In this document: one piece after another, positions 41,392-50,642 of the stretch
How positions within the stretch are numbered: the first letter of the stretch is position 1
Layout: each line of letters opens with the position of its first letter
Assembly: GCA_963813495.1 (NCBI GenBank)
Contig: CAWEZC010000005.1
Coordinates: forward strand, 1 to 64,000
DNA length: 64,000 nucleotides
Source: JACVRW01 sp963813495
GTDB taxonomy: Bacteria > Actinomycetota > Thermoleophilia > Solirubrobacterales > Thermoleophilaceae
Reading direction: 5' to 3'
Position numbers and translations under genes: made by a program
Notes under the pieces: generated by a model
Databases searched by the model: none
What the model was told of the DNA's origin: nothing
Seen by the model: the letters and a program-made list of their open reading frames with translations, nothing else

Positions 41392-43410
41392 CTAGGGCAG
41401 CACGCCCTCGCGCGTTCCCTCCTCGCCCGCCGGCGGCGCGGTGATGATCACCTTGCACGGGGCCTTCTCGACCACGTAGCGGGTGGTCTCGCCCACGAAG
41501 CGGTCACGCACCCGGCCGCGACCGCCGAGAATCGCCCCGCCACGCACCCGCGTAGGCTCCTCGGCCGCCAGCACGATGGCCTCCACGCCGCGCCGGCGGG
41601 CCTCGGAGACGATGGCCTGGCCCACGGTGCGGCCCCGCACCATCGCCGTCGCGACCTCGACCCCCTCGTACTCCTCCCCCACATCCTTGGCCCGGGCGAG
41701 CACACGCTTGGCCTCCTGGACACGGTCCTCGGGCACGCGGGCGTCGATTGGCAGCGACATGGGGATCTCGAACACGTAGAGCGCCTCCAGTACCGCGCCA
41801 CCGTCGCCCTCGTCGGCCCGGTCGGCCGCGAGGCGGCCGGCGGTGCCGATGATGTCGTCGTCGAGCGGCTCGCCGAAGACGGGCACGAGGATGCTGCCGT
41901 ACTCGGCGTCCTCGCGCTCCTGCAGCGCCTCGGGCGGGATGGTGAAGCGCTGGGTGAGCGACTTGCCCTGCGAGCGCCGGTAGACGACGTAGAGCAGCAC
42001 GCCGGAGGTCATCCAGATGCCCCCGATGACGCGCGCCCCCTCGTGGAAGGCCACCACACTGACCCACACGCCCACCGAGAGCAACAGCCCGAACACGGCC
42101 GGCAGCGGTATCCGGACCCCGCGCCAGCGCACGTTGAGCGGAACGCGGAAGGCGCTGCGCCGCTCGCCCTCGCGGAAGCGCAGCACGATCACCGACAGGT
42201 GAGCGAGCGCAAAGGTGATCATCGCCCCGAAGGCAAAGATGCCTGCGAGGAACTCGACGTCGGTCGGCAGCGCGAGCGCGAAGGCGAGCAGCGCGGCGAT
42301 GGCGATCGCCACATAGGGTGTGCCGCGGCGCGCGCTGAGCCGCCCGGCCGCGCTGGGAATCTGGCGGTTGGTGGCCAGCGAGTAGCCGAGCCGGGCCAAC
42401 CCGAGCATCTGCCCGTTCATCGCCACGAGCAGCATCGCCGCCGCGGTTGCGCCCACGAGGTAGCGCCCGGAGTCCACGAGCCAGGCACTCTCGTAGCTGT
42501 TGACTATCCCCAGCACGGGCGCCTCGAGGAACTGCCCCCCGAGCGGGGTGGTGCCGTCCTCGACCGGCTGGGCCATCAGCGCCGCCGCCGATACGCCCAC
42601 GGACAGCACCAGCGTGGCCGCGGCGCTGGCCAGCACCACGCGCCGCAGCCCACGCCGTCCCACCCGCACCTCGCCGGCCAGGCCGGAGGCCGCCTCCACG
42701 CCGATGAGCGCTACGCACGCCACGCCGAGCGCGAAGACCACGTCCTCCCAGGCCGGTGTCTGGCCCAGCTCGACGGAGTCCACGATCGCCCCGGCATCGA
42801 AGAACTGGGCGAAGGCGATCAGCGTGACCAGGATCAGGACCGCGATGGTCCACAGCGACACCCGCAGCACGCTGCCCAGGAGCGCGGCGGTCAGCCCGCG
42901 GATGTTGAGGACCGCCACCGCGAGCAGCGCCAGCCCCGCGACCGCGATCTCCACCGCGCCGTCGTCGACGTCGCCCCAGAACACCGCGAGGTAGTCCGAG
43001 ATGACCACCGCGGCGGCCGCCATCACGATCACGTAGTCCAGCAGGATGGCCCAGCCGGCGATGAAGCTCCACAGTTCGTCGAACGCGTAACGGGCGAACG
43101 TCGAGGCGCCGCCGCGCTCCTGGTGGAGCGAGCTGCCCTCGACGTAGGTGGCCATCGTGACCACGAAGAAGATCCCGGCCAGCAGGTACACCGCCGGGGC
43201 CAGGCCCAACGCACCGTCGGAGACCACCCCGAGCGTGAGGAACAGGCCGGCCACGACGGCGCTCAGCGTGATCGCGAACAGCGACGCCTCGCCGAGCCCG
43301 CGCGTGATGCGCCCGCCGGCCCGTTCCGAGCTCCGGCGCAACTGCCCGCGTCGCGCGCGCACGGCCGCGGCGGCGGCCGCCGCGCGTCGCTCGGCGCTGC
43401 CCTCGCTCAC
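41392..43410 (-). CDS. APC permease fused to C-terminal USP-like domain (copy 1)
   Basis: 672 residues from GTG 43410 (GTGA overlap with the small membrane gene). An Arg/Ala-rich N-terminal tail (~1-35), then 12 membrane segments (~38-460) including ASLFAITLSAVVAGLFLTLG and ATYVEGSSLHQERGGASTFA, and a cytoplasmic USP/UspA-like domain (~480-655, AEYGSILVPVFGEPLDDDII, GGRGRVRDRFVGETTRYVVE). APC-USP permeases next to TrkA pairs resemble the M. tuberculosis Rv2690c-ceoB-ceoC locus and KimA. Likely K+ or amino-acid uptake. Confidence 0.9.
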   Translation of the reverse strand: MSEGSAERRAAAAAAAVRARRGQLRRSSERAGGRITRGLGEASLFAITLSAVVAGLFLTLGVVSDGALGLAPAVYLLAGIFFVVTMATYVEGSSLHQERGGASTFARYAFDELWSFIAGWAILLDYVIVMAAAAVVISDYLAVFWGDVDDGAVEIAVAGLALLAVAVLNIRGLTAALLGSVLRVSLWTIAVLILVTLIAFAQFFDAGAIVDSVELGQTPAWEDVVFALGVACVALIGVEAASGLAGEVRVGRRGLRRVVLASAAATLVLSVGVSAAALMAQPVEDGTTPLGGQFLEAPVLGIVNSYESAWLVDSGRYLVGATAAAMLLVAMNGQMLGLARLGYSLATNRQIPSAAGRLSARRGTPYVAIAIAALLAFALALPTDVEFLAGIFAFGAMITFALAHLSVIVLRFREGERRSAFRVPLNVRWRGVRIPLPAVFGLLLSVGVWVSVVAFHEGARVIGGIWMTSGVLLYVVYRRSQGKSLTQRFTIPPEALQEREDAEYGSILVPVFGEPLDDDIIGTAGRLAADRADEGDGGAVLEALYVFEIPMSLPIDARVPEDRVQEAKRVLARAKDVGEEYEGVEVATAMVRGRTVGQAIVSEARRRGVEAIVLAAEEPTRVRGGAILGGRGRVRDRFVGETTRYVVEKAPCKVIITAPPAGEEGTREGVLP

Positions 43411-43637
43411 CGGGGTCCGCCGCGGCGGGCGCCCGTGGACTCCTCACCGGCCTGATCGGCGTGCGCGAAGGCAAGGTAGAGCCGCCCCCCGCCGAGCAGT
43501 GCGATCAGGGTGCCGAGCACCACACCGAAGGCGGTGGGCCCGCCGCCACGGGCCAGAGCCGCGATCACCATCGCGACCCCCACGAGCAGCAGCGCCGCGC
43601 TCAACACGCGGGTGGAGGCCAGGTAAGCGCGCTGCAC
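43407..43637 (-). CDS. Small two-pass membrane protein
   Basis: 76 residues from GTG 43637. Membrane segments VLSAALLLVGVAMVIAALA and TAFGVVLGTLIALLGGGRLYLAF by composition; short charged tail. Overlaps the APC permease start by GTGA, so it is probably translated with it and may be an accessory subunit. No family recognised. Confidence 0.7.
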   Translation of the reverse strand: MQRAYLASTRVLSAALLLVGVAMVIAALARGGGPTAFGVVLGTLIALLGGGRLYLAFAHADQAGEESTGARRGGPR

Positions 43638-43666
43638 GCGCTCAATGTTAGTCCTGGGGCAGGCGC

Positions 43667-45550
43667 TCAGGACTCGTTGGCGCGCCCGTCAACACCCCGC
43701 GACGAGTCGATGATCACGCGGCAGGGACGGTCGGCAAGCACCGTCTCGAGCGACTTGCCGAACAGCGACATCCCGGTCCGGCGCGGCGGGAGCGACATGA
43801 CGATCGCCCGCGCGTGGATCTCCTTCGCCTCCTCGACGATCCGGCGTCCGGCCTGGCCAGGCCGCACCTTCTCCCAGTGGCCGGTGACGCGGCGCCCGCC
43901 CCGCACTCGCGCCGAGTCGATCAGGGAGGCCGCCCTGGCCTCCTGGTCCGGCATCGAGGCGTCGATCGGTGAGTTGGGCGGCACGGTGATCGTCACGAGC
44001 ACGTGGATGCCCCTGCGGCGGCGGGCCGCCAAACGAGCCGCGGTGGCCACCGCCTCGGGCGAATAGTTGCCGTCCTCGAAGGCCACCAGCACGGACTCGT
44101 ACTCGACCTCGTGCTCCACCACGGGCTTGGGCACCACGATCTTCACCGTTTCCGTGAGCGACAGCCCCTGGCGGCGCCGGTAGACGACGTATGTGGTGAT
44201 CCCGAGGGTCAGCCAGATCGTGCCGGCGATCAGGGTTTCGACGTTGAGCACCGTGACTACCACCCACGCGATCCCCGTGCCCAGCCCGCCCAGCACCGCG
44301 AACAGCGGAAGCTCCTTGCCGCGTACCTTCAAGGTCCCTGGTCCTCGGAACGGCCGCTCGCGATCGGGCTCCTTGATACGAAGAGCGATCACGGCCATGT
44401 GCGCGATCGTGAACGAGAGCATCGCTCCGAAGGCGTAGATCGTGCCCAGGAACTCCGCCTGTCCGGGAATGATGGTCAGACACGCGACCAGCCCGAAGAC
44501 GATGATCGCGACGTACGGGGTCCGGTATGCCGGGTGCAGCGTGCGCAGGATCTCGGGCATCTGGCGGTGCTGGCCCATGGAGTAGGTGAGGCGCGAGACC
44601 CCGATCATGCCCGCGTTCGTAGCGATGAACAGGATCGTGGCCGCGAGTATTCCCACGTAGACCTCGGCGGGCGATTGCAGCACTCCGAGGTCGAGGTTCT
44701 CCACCACGCCCAGGATGGGATCGTCGGCGTAACCGCCCTCTTCCTTCGGCAGAGCCAGCAGGGTTTCGCCGTTCTCCACCGGCATAGCCGAAAGGGCCAC
44801 CGAGGGCAGGAAGGTGTAGATGGCGAACACCGCCACCACCACGGCGGCCATGGCGCGCGGGATCGTCTTGCCGTACTCGCGCGCTTCCTCGGCCATGTTC
44901 GAGATCGTCTCGATGCCCGTGTACGCGACCATGCCGACGGGAATCGCGATCAGGAAGTCGGTGACGGTCGGGGCCACCCCGAAGTCGATGTTCTCGACCA
45001 GGATCTCGGGCGAGAACACCAGCACCAGGCCGACCACCACCAGCACGACTTGGGTGAGGAAGTCGGCGAGGGCCAGGAAGACGTTCAGGCCCGCCGACTC
45101 CTTCACGCCGACGACGTTCACCACCGCCAGCACCGCCACCACCACGACGCCGCCCACGATGTCCCCCGGGGATTCTCCGAGCGGCTCCCAGAACACGCCC
45201 AGGTAGTGGGGCACGAAGAACGCCGAGATGGCGATCGTGATGATGTAGTTGAGCATCTGCCCCCAGGCGGCGAAGAAGGACCAGAACTCGTTGAAGGCCC
45301 GTCTGGCGAACGACGACGATCCACCGGCCTCCGGGTACATCGTGGTGGCCTCGGTGTAGGTCGCGGCGGTACAGGCGAAGATGAGGCCGGCGATCACGAA
45401 GACCACCGGGGTCATCCCCAGGGCGAAGATCGCCACCAGGCCGAGCGCGTAATAGATCGAGCTGCCTACGTTCCCGTAGGCCGTGGAGAACAGCGCTCCG
45501 GTGCCGAGCACCCGCTCCAGACCGCGGTTCTTGGGTCGGTACTCGGCCAT
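43667..45550 (-). CDS. APC permease fused to C-terminal USP-like domain (copy 2)
   Basis: 627 residues from ATG 45550. Twelve membrane segments (~25-440; GNVGSSIYYALGLVAIFALG, PEAGGSSSFARRAFNEFWSF) and a USP-like domain (~455-610; YESVLVAFEDGNYSPEAVAT, VMSLPPRRTGMSLFGKSLET, LADRPCRVIIDSSRG). A paralog of copy 1. The open frame extends far upstream into the neighbouring gene, but homology starts at the residues MAEYRPK. Candidate KimA-like potassium permease; substrate not provable from sequence. Confidence 0.9.
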   Translation of the reverse strand: MAEYRPKNRGLERVLGTGALFSTAYGNVGSSIYYALGLVAIFALGMTPVVFVIAGLIFACTAATYTEATTMYPEAGGSSSFARRAFNEFWSFFAAWGQMLNYIITIAISAFFVPHYLGVFWEPLGESPGDIVGGVVVVAVLAVVNVVGVKESAGLNVFLALADFLTQVVLVVVGLVLVFSPEILVENIDFGVAPTVTDFLIAIPVGMVAYTGIETISNMAEEAREYGKTIPRAMAAVVVAVFAIYTFLPSVALSAMPVENGETLLALPKEEGGYADDPILGVVENLDLGVLQSPAEVYVGILAATILFIATNAGMIGVSRLTYSMGQHRQMPEILRTLHPAYRTPYVAIIVFGLVACLTIIPGQAEFLGTIYAFGAMLSFTIAHMAVIALRIKEPDRERPFRGPGTLKVRGKELPLFAVLGGLGTGIAWVVVTVLNVETLIAGTIWLTLGITTYVVYRRRQGLSLTETVKIVVPKPVVEHEVEYESVLVAFEDGNYSPEAVATAARLAARRRRGIHVLVTITVPPNSPIDASMPDQEARAASLIDSARVRGGRRVTGHWEKVRPGQAGRRIVEEAKEIHARAIVMSLPPRRTGMSLFGKSLETVLADRPCRVIIDSSRGVDGRANES

Positions 45551-45564
45551 GGCCCAGTGGGAAG

Positions 45565-46950
45565 TTAACTGTCGAAGCCGGCGCCCACGCGGTCCAGCAG
45601 CTTCAGCCACGGGCCCCGGCGGCCGCCGCGCTCGTCCGCATGGGCGAGCGCCCGGCGGGTGGCCTGCACGACCGCATAGCGGAGCGGCTCGGGCGGGAAC
45701 GGAAGCGGCCGGCTGCGCACGAGCTCGAGCCGGGTGAGCTCGGTGTGCCGGTCGTGAACCAGGTCCAGCGCTGCGCGTGCCCCGAAGCGGCTGGCGCCGA
45801 CCCCGAGGCCGGTGTAGCCGACCGCGTAGGCCACGCGCCCCCCCAGCGCCTTCCCGAACGTGACGCAGAAACGCGAACTGGTGTCGATGGCGCCGGCCCA
45901 TCGGTGGCTGAAGCGAACGCCGTCGAGCTGGGGGAACGTCTCGGCGAAGTTGCGGGCCAGCATGTCGAACACCTCGGCGGAGTCCTCGAGCTCGGGGCGC
46001 ATGCCGTTGCCGTAGTGGTAGACGGCCTCGTAACCGCCCCAGAGGATGCGGTCATCGTCGGTCAGCCGGTAGTAGTGGAAGCGGTTGCCCGAGTCCGACA
46101 CGCCCTCGCGGCCACGCCATCCGATCGCGTCGCGCCGCGCCGGGTCGAGAGGCTCCGTGACAAGCACGTAGTCGTAGACCGGCAGCACGAACAGGCCGAT
46201 CGAGCGCAGCAGCGGCGGGAACGCGCTGGTGGCGAGCAGCACGCGCCGGGCGCGCAACCGGCCGCCGGGGGTGACGAGCTCGACCCCGTCGCCGTCGCGA
46301 CGCAGGTCGGTGACGCGCGTGTTCTCGTGGACGTCCACGCCGTCTTCGAGCACCGCCCGCCGCAGGCCCCAGGCCAGGCGCGCGGGGTGCACCAGCGCGC
46401 CGCCGTCACGCCAGCGCAGGCCCGCGAGGTAGGTGGGCGAGTCGACCCGGGAGCGGACCGCGTCGCGATCGAGGTACTCGACTTCCTCGCCGAACCGGCG
46501 GGCCGTGTCCCAGGCGTGCCGGAGCGCCTCGACCTCGTGGTCTCGGGTGGCCACATCGATGAAGCCGGGCTCCTCCCAGCCCGCGTCGATATCGCGTGCC
46601 GCAAGCGTCTCCCGGATCGCGGCGAAGTTCTCGTCCCCCAGGCGGCCGAGCTTCTCCATCTCGTCCGGCCAGCGCGACAACCCGTTCTCCAGCCCGTGGG
46701 TGAGCGATGAATCGAGGAACCCGCCGTTGCGCCCACTTGCGCCCGAGCCACAGCGATCGCCCTCGAGCAGAACCACCTCCTCGTCGGGCGCCGCCAGCAG
46801 CGCGGCCCAGAGACCGGTGAAGCCGCCCCCGACGATCGCGAGATCGCAGCGGCGCTCGCCCTCGAGCGCGGCCAGCGGTTCGGGTGCGTCCGGTGAGTCG
46901 AGCCAGAAGACGCCCTGCTCGGCCTCGGCGAGCGAGGGATGCCCACTCAC
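45565..46950 (-). CDS. DAO-family FAD-dependent oxidoreductase
   Basis: 461 residues from GTG 46950, overlapping the peroxiredoxin stop (GTGA). N-terminal FAD motif CDLAIVGGGFTGLWAALLAA with EEVVLLEGDRCGSGASGRNG; C-terminal AYAVGYTGLGVGASRFGARA. It belongs to the glycine-oxidase/gamma-glutamylputrescine-oxidase-like group of amine or amino acid oxidases, which make H2O2. Coupling to the adjacent peroxiredoxin supports peroxide production. Substrate unknown. Confidence 0.92.
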   Translation of the reverse strand: MSGHPSLAEAEQGVFWLDSPDAPEPLAALEGERRCDLAIVGGGFTGLWAALLAAPDEEVVLLEGDRCGSGASGRNGGFLDSSLTHGLENGLSRWPDEMEKLGRLGDENFAAIRETLAARDIDAGWEEPGFIDVATRDHEVEALRHAWDTARRFGEEVEYLDRDAVRSRVDSPTYLAGLRWRDGGALVHPARLAWGLRRAVLEDGVDVHENTRVTDLRRDGDGVELVTPGGRLRARRVLLATSAFPPLLRSIGLFVLPVYDYVLVTEPLDPARRDAIGWRGREGVSDSGNRFHYYRLTDDDRILWGGYEAVYHYGNGMRPELEDSAEVFDMLARNFAETFPQLDGVRFSHRWAGAIDTSSRFCVTFGKALGGRVAYAVGYTGLGVGASRFGARAALDLVHDRHTELTRLELVRSRPLPFPPEPLRYAVVQATRRALAHADERGGRRGPWLKLLDRVGAGFDS

Positions 46951-47516
46951 CGAGCGGCGGCTCGCAGCCACGCCAGCACCTCCGCCGCGTGGGTGTCCGG
47001 CGGGAAGACCGGATAGAAGACGTGCTCGATCCGGCCGTCGCGAAGCACGAGCGTCGCCCTGCGCAGCAGCGTCCAGCCCGAGGTCTCGAAGGTGGGAAGC
47101 CGCAGCGCGCTCACGAGCTCGAGGCGCTCGTCGCTCAGCACCGCGAAGGGAAGCTCGAGCCGCTCAGCCAGCTCGCGCTGGTAGGCCGTGTCCTGCGTCG
47201 AGAGTGCCAGCACGCGCGCTCCCAGGTCGGCGAACTGGTCGTGGCGGTCGCGAAAGCCGCAGGTCTCCGGAGTGCAGCCACGCGCCCCCGGGATCGCGTC
47301 CCAGCCCGGCGGCAGCTCGTCGCCCGGCCGGCCGGTGCGCGGGTAGCAGAACAGCACCGTGACTCCGGGGAGCTCGTCGAGCCGGACGTTCTCTCCCTGC
47401 GTGGACGGAAGCGCCACGGGAGGCAGCGTGCGGCCCCGTAGGTGGTCCGCGGCGCCGTCGTCCTCCGGGACGGGCAGATCCACGGGCAGCGTGTGGGGGT
47501 CATGCGCCGGGGCCAC
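46947..47516 (-). CDS. Peroxiredoxin (AhpC/TSA-like)
   Basis: 189 residues from GTG 47516. Thioredoxin-fold with active-site segment GARGCTPETCGFRDRH (peroxidatic Cys in the T-x-x-x-C context), TVLFCYPRTGRPGDELPPGW, VLALSTQDTAYQRELAERL. Resembles the BCP/peroxiredoxin-like group but with two Cys close together in place of the usual TPG-C-T context. It probably removes H2O2 made by the coupled oxidase. Confidence 0.85.
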   Translation of the reverse strand: MAPAHDPHTLPVDLPVPEDDGAADHLRGRTLPPVALPSTQGENVRLDELPGVTVLFCYPRTGRPGDELPPGWDAIPGARGCTPETCGFRDRHDQFADLGARVLALSTQDTAYQRELAERLELPFAVLSDERLELVSALRLPTFETSGWTLLRRATLVLRDGRIEHVFYPVFPPDTHAAEVLAWLRAAAR

Positions 47517-47588
47517 GGCTCAGACGCTACCCGGCCTGGCGATTCGCGGCGAGTTCGCCCGTCCCACTCGGGACAGCGCCTGAGGGCC

Positions 47589-47613
47589 GCGCGGGCCCCG
47601 CGAGGGCCCGCGC
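47589..47613 (-). terminator. 10-bp perfect GC hairpin after hppA
   Basis: GCGCGGGCCC (47589-47598), loop CGCGA, GGGCCCGCGC (47604-47613), beginning 14 nt downstream of the hppA stop on the minus strand, in the 111-nt gap before the peroxiredoxin gene. Strong stem without T-tract. Confidence 0.65.
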
Positions 47614-47627
47614 CGCCGCTCTCGTTC

Positions 47628-49730
47628 CTAGACCAGGAACGGCACCATCAGCAGGGCGACGATGTTCGCCACCTTGATCATCGGGTTGATCGCCGGCCCG
47701 GCGGTGTCCTTGTAGGGATCGCCCACCGTATCTCCGGTGACCGACGCGGCATGAGCCTCCGAGCCCTTGCCGCCGTACTCACCGTCCTCGATCAGCTTCT
47801 TGGCGTTGTCCCAGGCCCCGCCGCCCGAGGTCATCGAGATGGCGGCGAAGAAGCCGACCACGATCACGCCGATCAGCAGCCCGCCCAGTGCCTGGTAGGA
47901 CAGGATGCCCACCACCACCGGTATGAGGATCGGGATCAGCGCAGGCGCGATCATCTCGCGCTGGGCCGAGGCCGTCACGATGTCGACCGCCTGCCGATAG
48001 TCGGGCTTCTCGGTGTAGTCCATGATGCCCGGCTTCTCCTTGAATTGGCGCCGGACCTCCTCCACCACCCCGCCGCCCGCGCGGCCCACCGCCTCGATGG
48101 CGAGCGCGGCGAACAGGTAGACCATCATGCCGCCGATCAGGAGGCCGATCAGCACCTCGGGTGAGGAGATGTCGAAGCCGGCGAGCCGCTCGCCTTCCGC
48201 GGCCGCCTCCTCGCGCAGCTCCTCGACGAAGGCCGCGAACAGCACGAGCGCCGCCAGCACGGCGGAGCCGATCGCGTAACCCTTGGTCACCGCCTTGGTG
48301 GTGTTGCCCACCGCGTCGAGCGGATCGGTGACGTTGCGCACCGACTCGGGCAGGTCCGCCATCTCGGCGATGCCGCCCGCGTTGTCGGTGATCGGGCCGA
48401 AGGCGTCGAGCGCCACGATCAGGCCGGTGAGCGAGAGCTGCGCCATGACCGCCACGCCGATGCCGTAGATCCCGGCCAGCTCGTTGGCAACCAGGATGCC
48501 GAGCGCCAGCAGGATGGCGGGCGCCGCGGTGGACTGGAAGCCCTGGGCAAGGCCCTGGATGATGTTGGTGGCGTGGCCGGTCTGGGAGGCGCGGGCCGTG
48601 GTCCGCACCGGCCGGAAGCGGGTCGAGGTGTAGTAGTCGGTGATCACGAACAGGCCGGCGGTGATGCCGATGCCGACCAGCGTGCAGAAGTAGAGATCGA
48701 GGCCCGACGGTGCGGCGTCTGCACCACCCCGAAGCAGGCTGTCGAGGCCGCCCTTGAAGGTGAGGTCGTCCATCATGAGGAGCGTGATCGGGAGGAAGGC
48801 CAGAGCGGCCAGCACGCCCGAGACGATCAGGCCCTGATAGAGCGCGCGCTCCACGTTCCCCGCCGCGCTGCGTACGGCGAAGGTGCCGATGATCGAGGCG
48901 ATCAGCGACACCCCGCCGATCACCAGCGGATAGACGGCCGCCGTGCCGACCTCCTCGAAGGCGAGGACCCCCAGCAGCATCACGGCCACCGCGGTGACCG
49001 CGTAGGTCTCGAACAGGTCGGCCGCCATGCCGGCGCAGTCGCCCACGTTGTCGCCCACGTTGTCGGCGATCACGGCCGGGTTGCGCGGGTCGTCCTCGGG
49101 GATGCCGGCCTCGATCTTGCCCACCAGGTCCGCGCCCACGTCGGCGGCCTTGGTGAAGATGCCACCGCCGAGCCGGGCGAAGACGGAGATCAGCGACCCG
49201 CCGAAACCGAGGCCCAGAAGCGCATCGATCGCGTCACGCTCGTCGACGTCGAAGAGGATCAGGATCCCGTAGTAGCCGGCCACACCGAGCAGCGCCAGCC
49301 CCGCCACCAGCAGTCCGGTGATCGCGCCGCCCTTGAAGGCCACGTCGAGAGCCCTGGAAACGCCGCTGCGCGCCGACTCGGCCACGCGGGCGTTGGCCCG
49401 TACCGACACGTTCATGCCGATGAAGCCGGCGGCGCCCGAGAAGGTGCCTCCGATCAGGAAGCCGATCGCCACCAGGATGCCGTCCGAGCCCTGGGCCTCG
49501 AGGGCCACCGCGAGCAGGACCGCGAGCACCAGGGCCACGCCGCCGATGATCGTGTACTGACGCTTCAGGTACGCGCTGGCGCCCTCCTGAACGGCTCGCG
49601 AGATGCTCTGCATCTCCTCGTTGCCCGGCGACAGCGCGAGCAGCCAGCGCGCGGTGGCGACGCCGTAGATCACGGCGGCACCCGAGCAGGCGAGCGCGAT
49701 TACCACGCCCCAATCAGTCAGGAAATCCAA
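47628..49730 (-). CDS. hppA: Membrane H+-translocating pyrophosphatase, K+-independent type
   Basis: 700 residues from TTG 49730, with GGAGGA as ribosome-binding site. About 16 membrane segments; catalytic motif region ADVGADLVGKIEAGIPEDDP, then DNVGDNVGDCAGMAADLFE; late GGAWDNAKKLIEDGEYGGKG and GDTVGDPYKDTAGPAINPMI. The residue that separates subfamilies is Lys in VGNTTKAVTKGYAIG, where K+-dependent enzymes have Ala, so this should be a K+-independent H+ pump. It builds a proton gradient from pyrophosphate at the membrane. A family II pyrophosphatase is also present ~30 kb away. Confidence 0.95.
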   Translation of the reverse strand: MDFLTDWGVVIALACSGAAVIYGVATARWLLALSPGNEEMQSISRAVQEGASAYLKRQYTIIGGVALVLAVLLAVALEAQGSDGILVAIGFLIGGTFSGAAGFIGMNVSVRANARVAESARSGVSRALDVAFKGGAITGLLVAGLALLGVAGYYGILILFDVDERDAIDALLGLGFGGSLISVFARLGGGIFTKAADVGADLVGKIEAGIPEDDPRNPAVIADNVGDNVGDCAGMAADLFETYAVTAVAVMLLGVLAFEEVGTAAVYPLVIGGVSLIASIIGTFAVRSAAGNVERALYQGLIVSGVLAALAFLPITLLMMDDLTFKGGLDSLLRGGADAAPSGLDLYFCTLVGIGITAGLFVITDYYTSTRFRPVRTTARASQTGHATNIIQGLAQGFQSTAAPAILLALGILVANELAGIYGIGVAVMAQLSLTGLIVALDAFGPITDNAGGIAEMADLPESVRNVTDPLDAVGNTTKAVTKGYAIGSAVLAALVLFAAFVEELREEAAAEGERLAGFDISSPEVLIGLLIGGMMVYLFAALAIEAVGRAGGGVVEEVRRQFKEKPGIMDYTEKPDYRQAVDIVTASAQREMIAPALIPILIPVVVGILSYQALGGLLIGVIVVGFFAAISMTSGGGAWDNAKKLIEDGEYGGKGSEAHAASVTGDTVGDPYKDTAGPAINPMIKVANIVALLMVPFLV

Positions 49731-49844
49731 GGGGTTTGTCCTCCGTCCAGTTCAGTCAGCGAGCGGCTCGAGCGCGAGGGCGCACGGGTCAGGGGCCCCG
49801 CCCGGTAAGAGAGCGGCGGGCAGTCTATCGACTCCGAGGGACCT

Positions 49845-50642
49845 TCACCTCACCTGGTGGACGATCGCGCTGGACAGCGCGGTGGAGCAGGCGTCCTCGG
49901 GCTGGGGTCCGATGCGCGGCAGGGCGCGGTGAAGCAGCGCCCGCAGGCGGTCGAGGTTGTCCCTGAACACGCCGAATGCCACCTCGGCGGACACCGGCGC
50001 CACGTGTGGGATGCCCTCGAGGCCGACGTCGTAGTCGGTGACCAGGGAGATGTTCGCGTAGCAGAGCTCGAGCTCGCGGGCCAGCCAGCATTCCGGGTAC
50101 TGGGTCATGTTGACCACATCGAACCCGGCCGCGGCGAACCAGCGCGATTCCGCCCGGGTCGAGAAGCGCGGCCCCTCGATCACCGCAACCGTGCCGCCCT
50201 CCACCACGGGGATGCCCTCCTCGCGCCCGGCCTGGGAGAGAACCGCGCCGAGGTCCTTGCAGTACGGGTCGGCGGCGGACACGTGGGTGGTCTGGGGACC
50301 GTCGTAGAAGGTGGCCTCACGGGACTTGGTGCGGTCCACGAACTGGTCGCAGATCACGAACGTGCCGGGTTCGAGCTCCGGCTTGAGCGAGCCCACGGCG
50401 CACGGCCCCAGGATCCGGCGGACCCCCACCTCCTTCATCGCCCAGACATTGGCGCGGTAGTTGATCCGGTGCGGCGGGAGCGTGTGCTCGTCCCCGTGAC
50501 GCGGCATGAAGGCCACCTCCACCCCCTCGAGCCGGCCCACGCGCATGGGCGCCGAAGGCGGGCCGTAGGGGGTGGCCAGCGGCATCTCCTCGATGTCGTC
50601 GAGCAGCCGGTAGAAGCCCGAGCCGCCGAAGATCCCGATCAC
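49845..50642 (-). CDS. mtnP: 5'-methylthioadenosine phosphorylase / PNP-2 family protein
   Basis: 265 residues from GTG 50642. IGIFGGSGFYRLLDDI (phosphate-loop GGSG), PRHGDEHTLPPHRINYRANV, and VNMTQYPECWLARELELCYA with LVTDYDVGLEG (base-binding region) are those of MTA phosphorylases. Cleaves methylthioadenosine or a related nucleoside with phosphate. GTGA overlap with the DUF1844 gene. Purine nucleoside phosphorylase activity remains possible. Confidence 0.9.
   Translation of the reverse strand: MIGIFGGSGFYRLLDDIEEMPLATPYGPPSAPMRVGRLEGVEVAFMPRHGDEHTLPPHRINYRANVWAMKEVGVRRILGPCAVGSLKPELEPGTFVICDQFVDRTKSREATFYDGPQTTHVSAADPYCKDLGAVLSQAGREEGIPVVEGGTVAVIEGPRFSTRAESRWFAAAGFDVVNMTQYPECWLARELELCYANISLVTDYDVGLEGIPHVAPVSAEVAFGVFRDNLDRLRALLHRALPRIGPQPEDACSTALSSAIVHQVR

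Noticed and set aside
40960..43455. Very long plus-strand open frame (>800 codons) opposite the TrkA and APC genes
   Set aside because: Its composition is His/Arg/Asp/Gln-rich with no domain, and it is exactly antisense to well-recognised genes; an artefact of high GC third positions.
44003..45568. Long plus-strand frame opposite APC permease copy 2
   Set aside because: His/Asp/Arg-rich antisense shadow with no family signal, and no ribosome-binding site.
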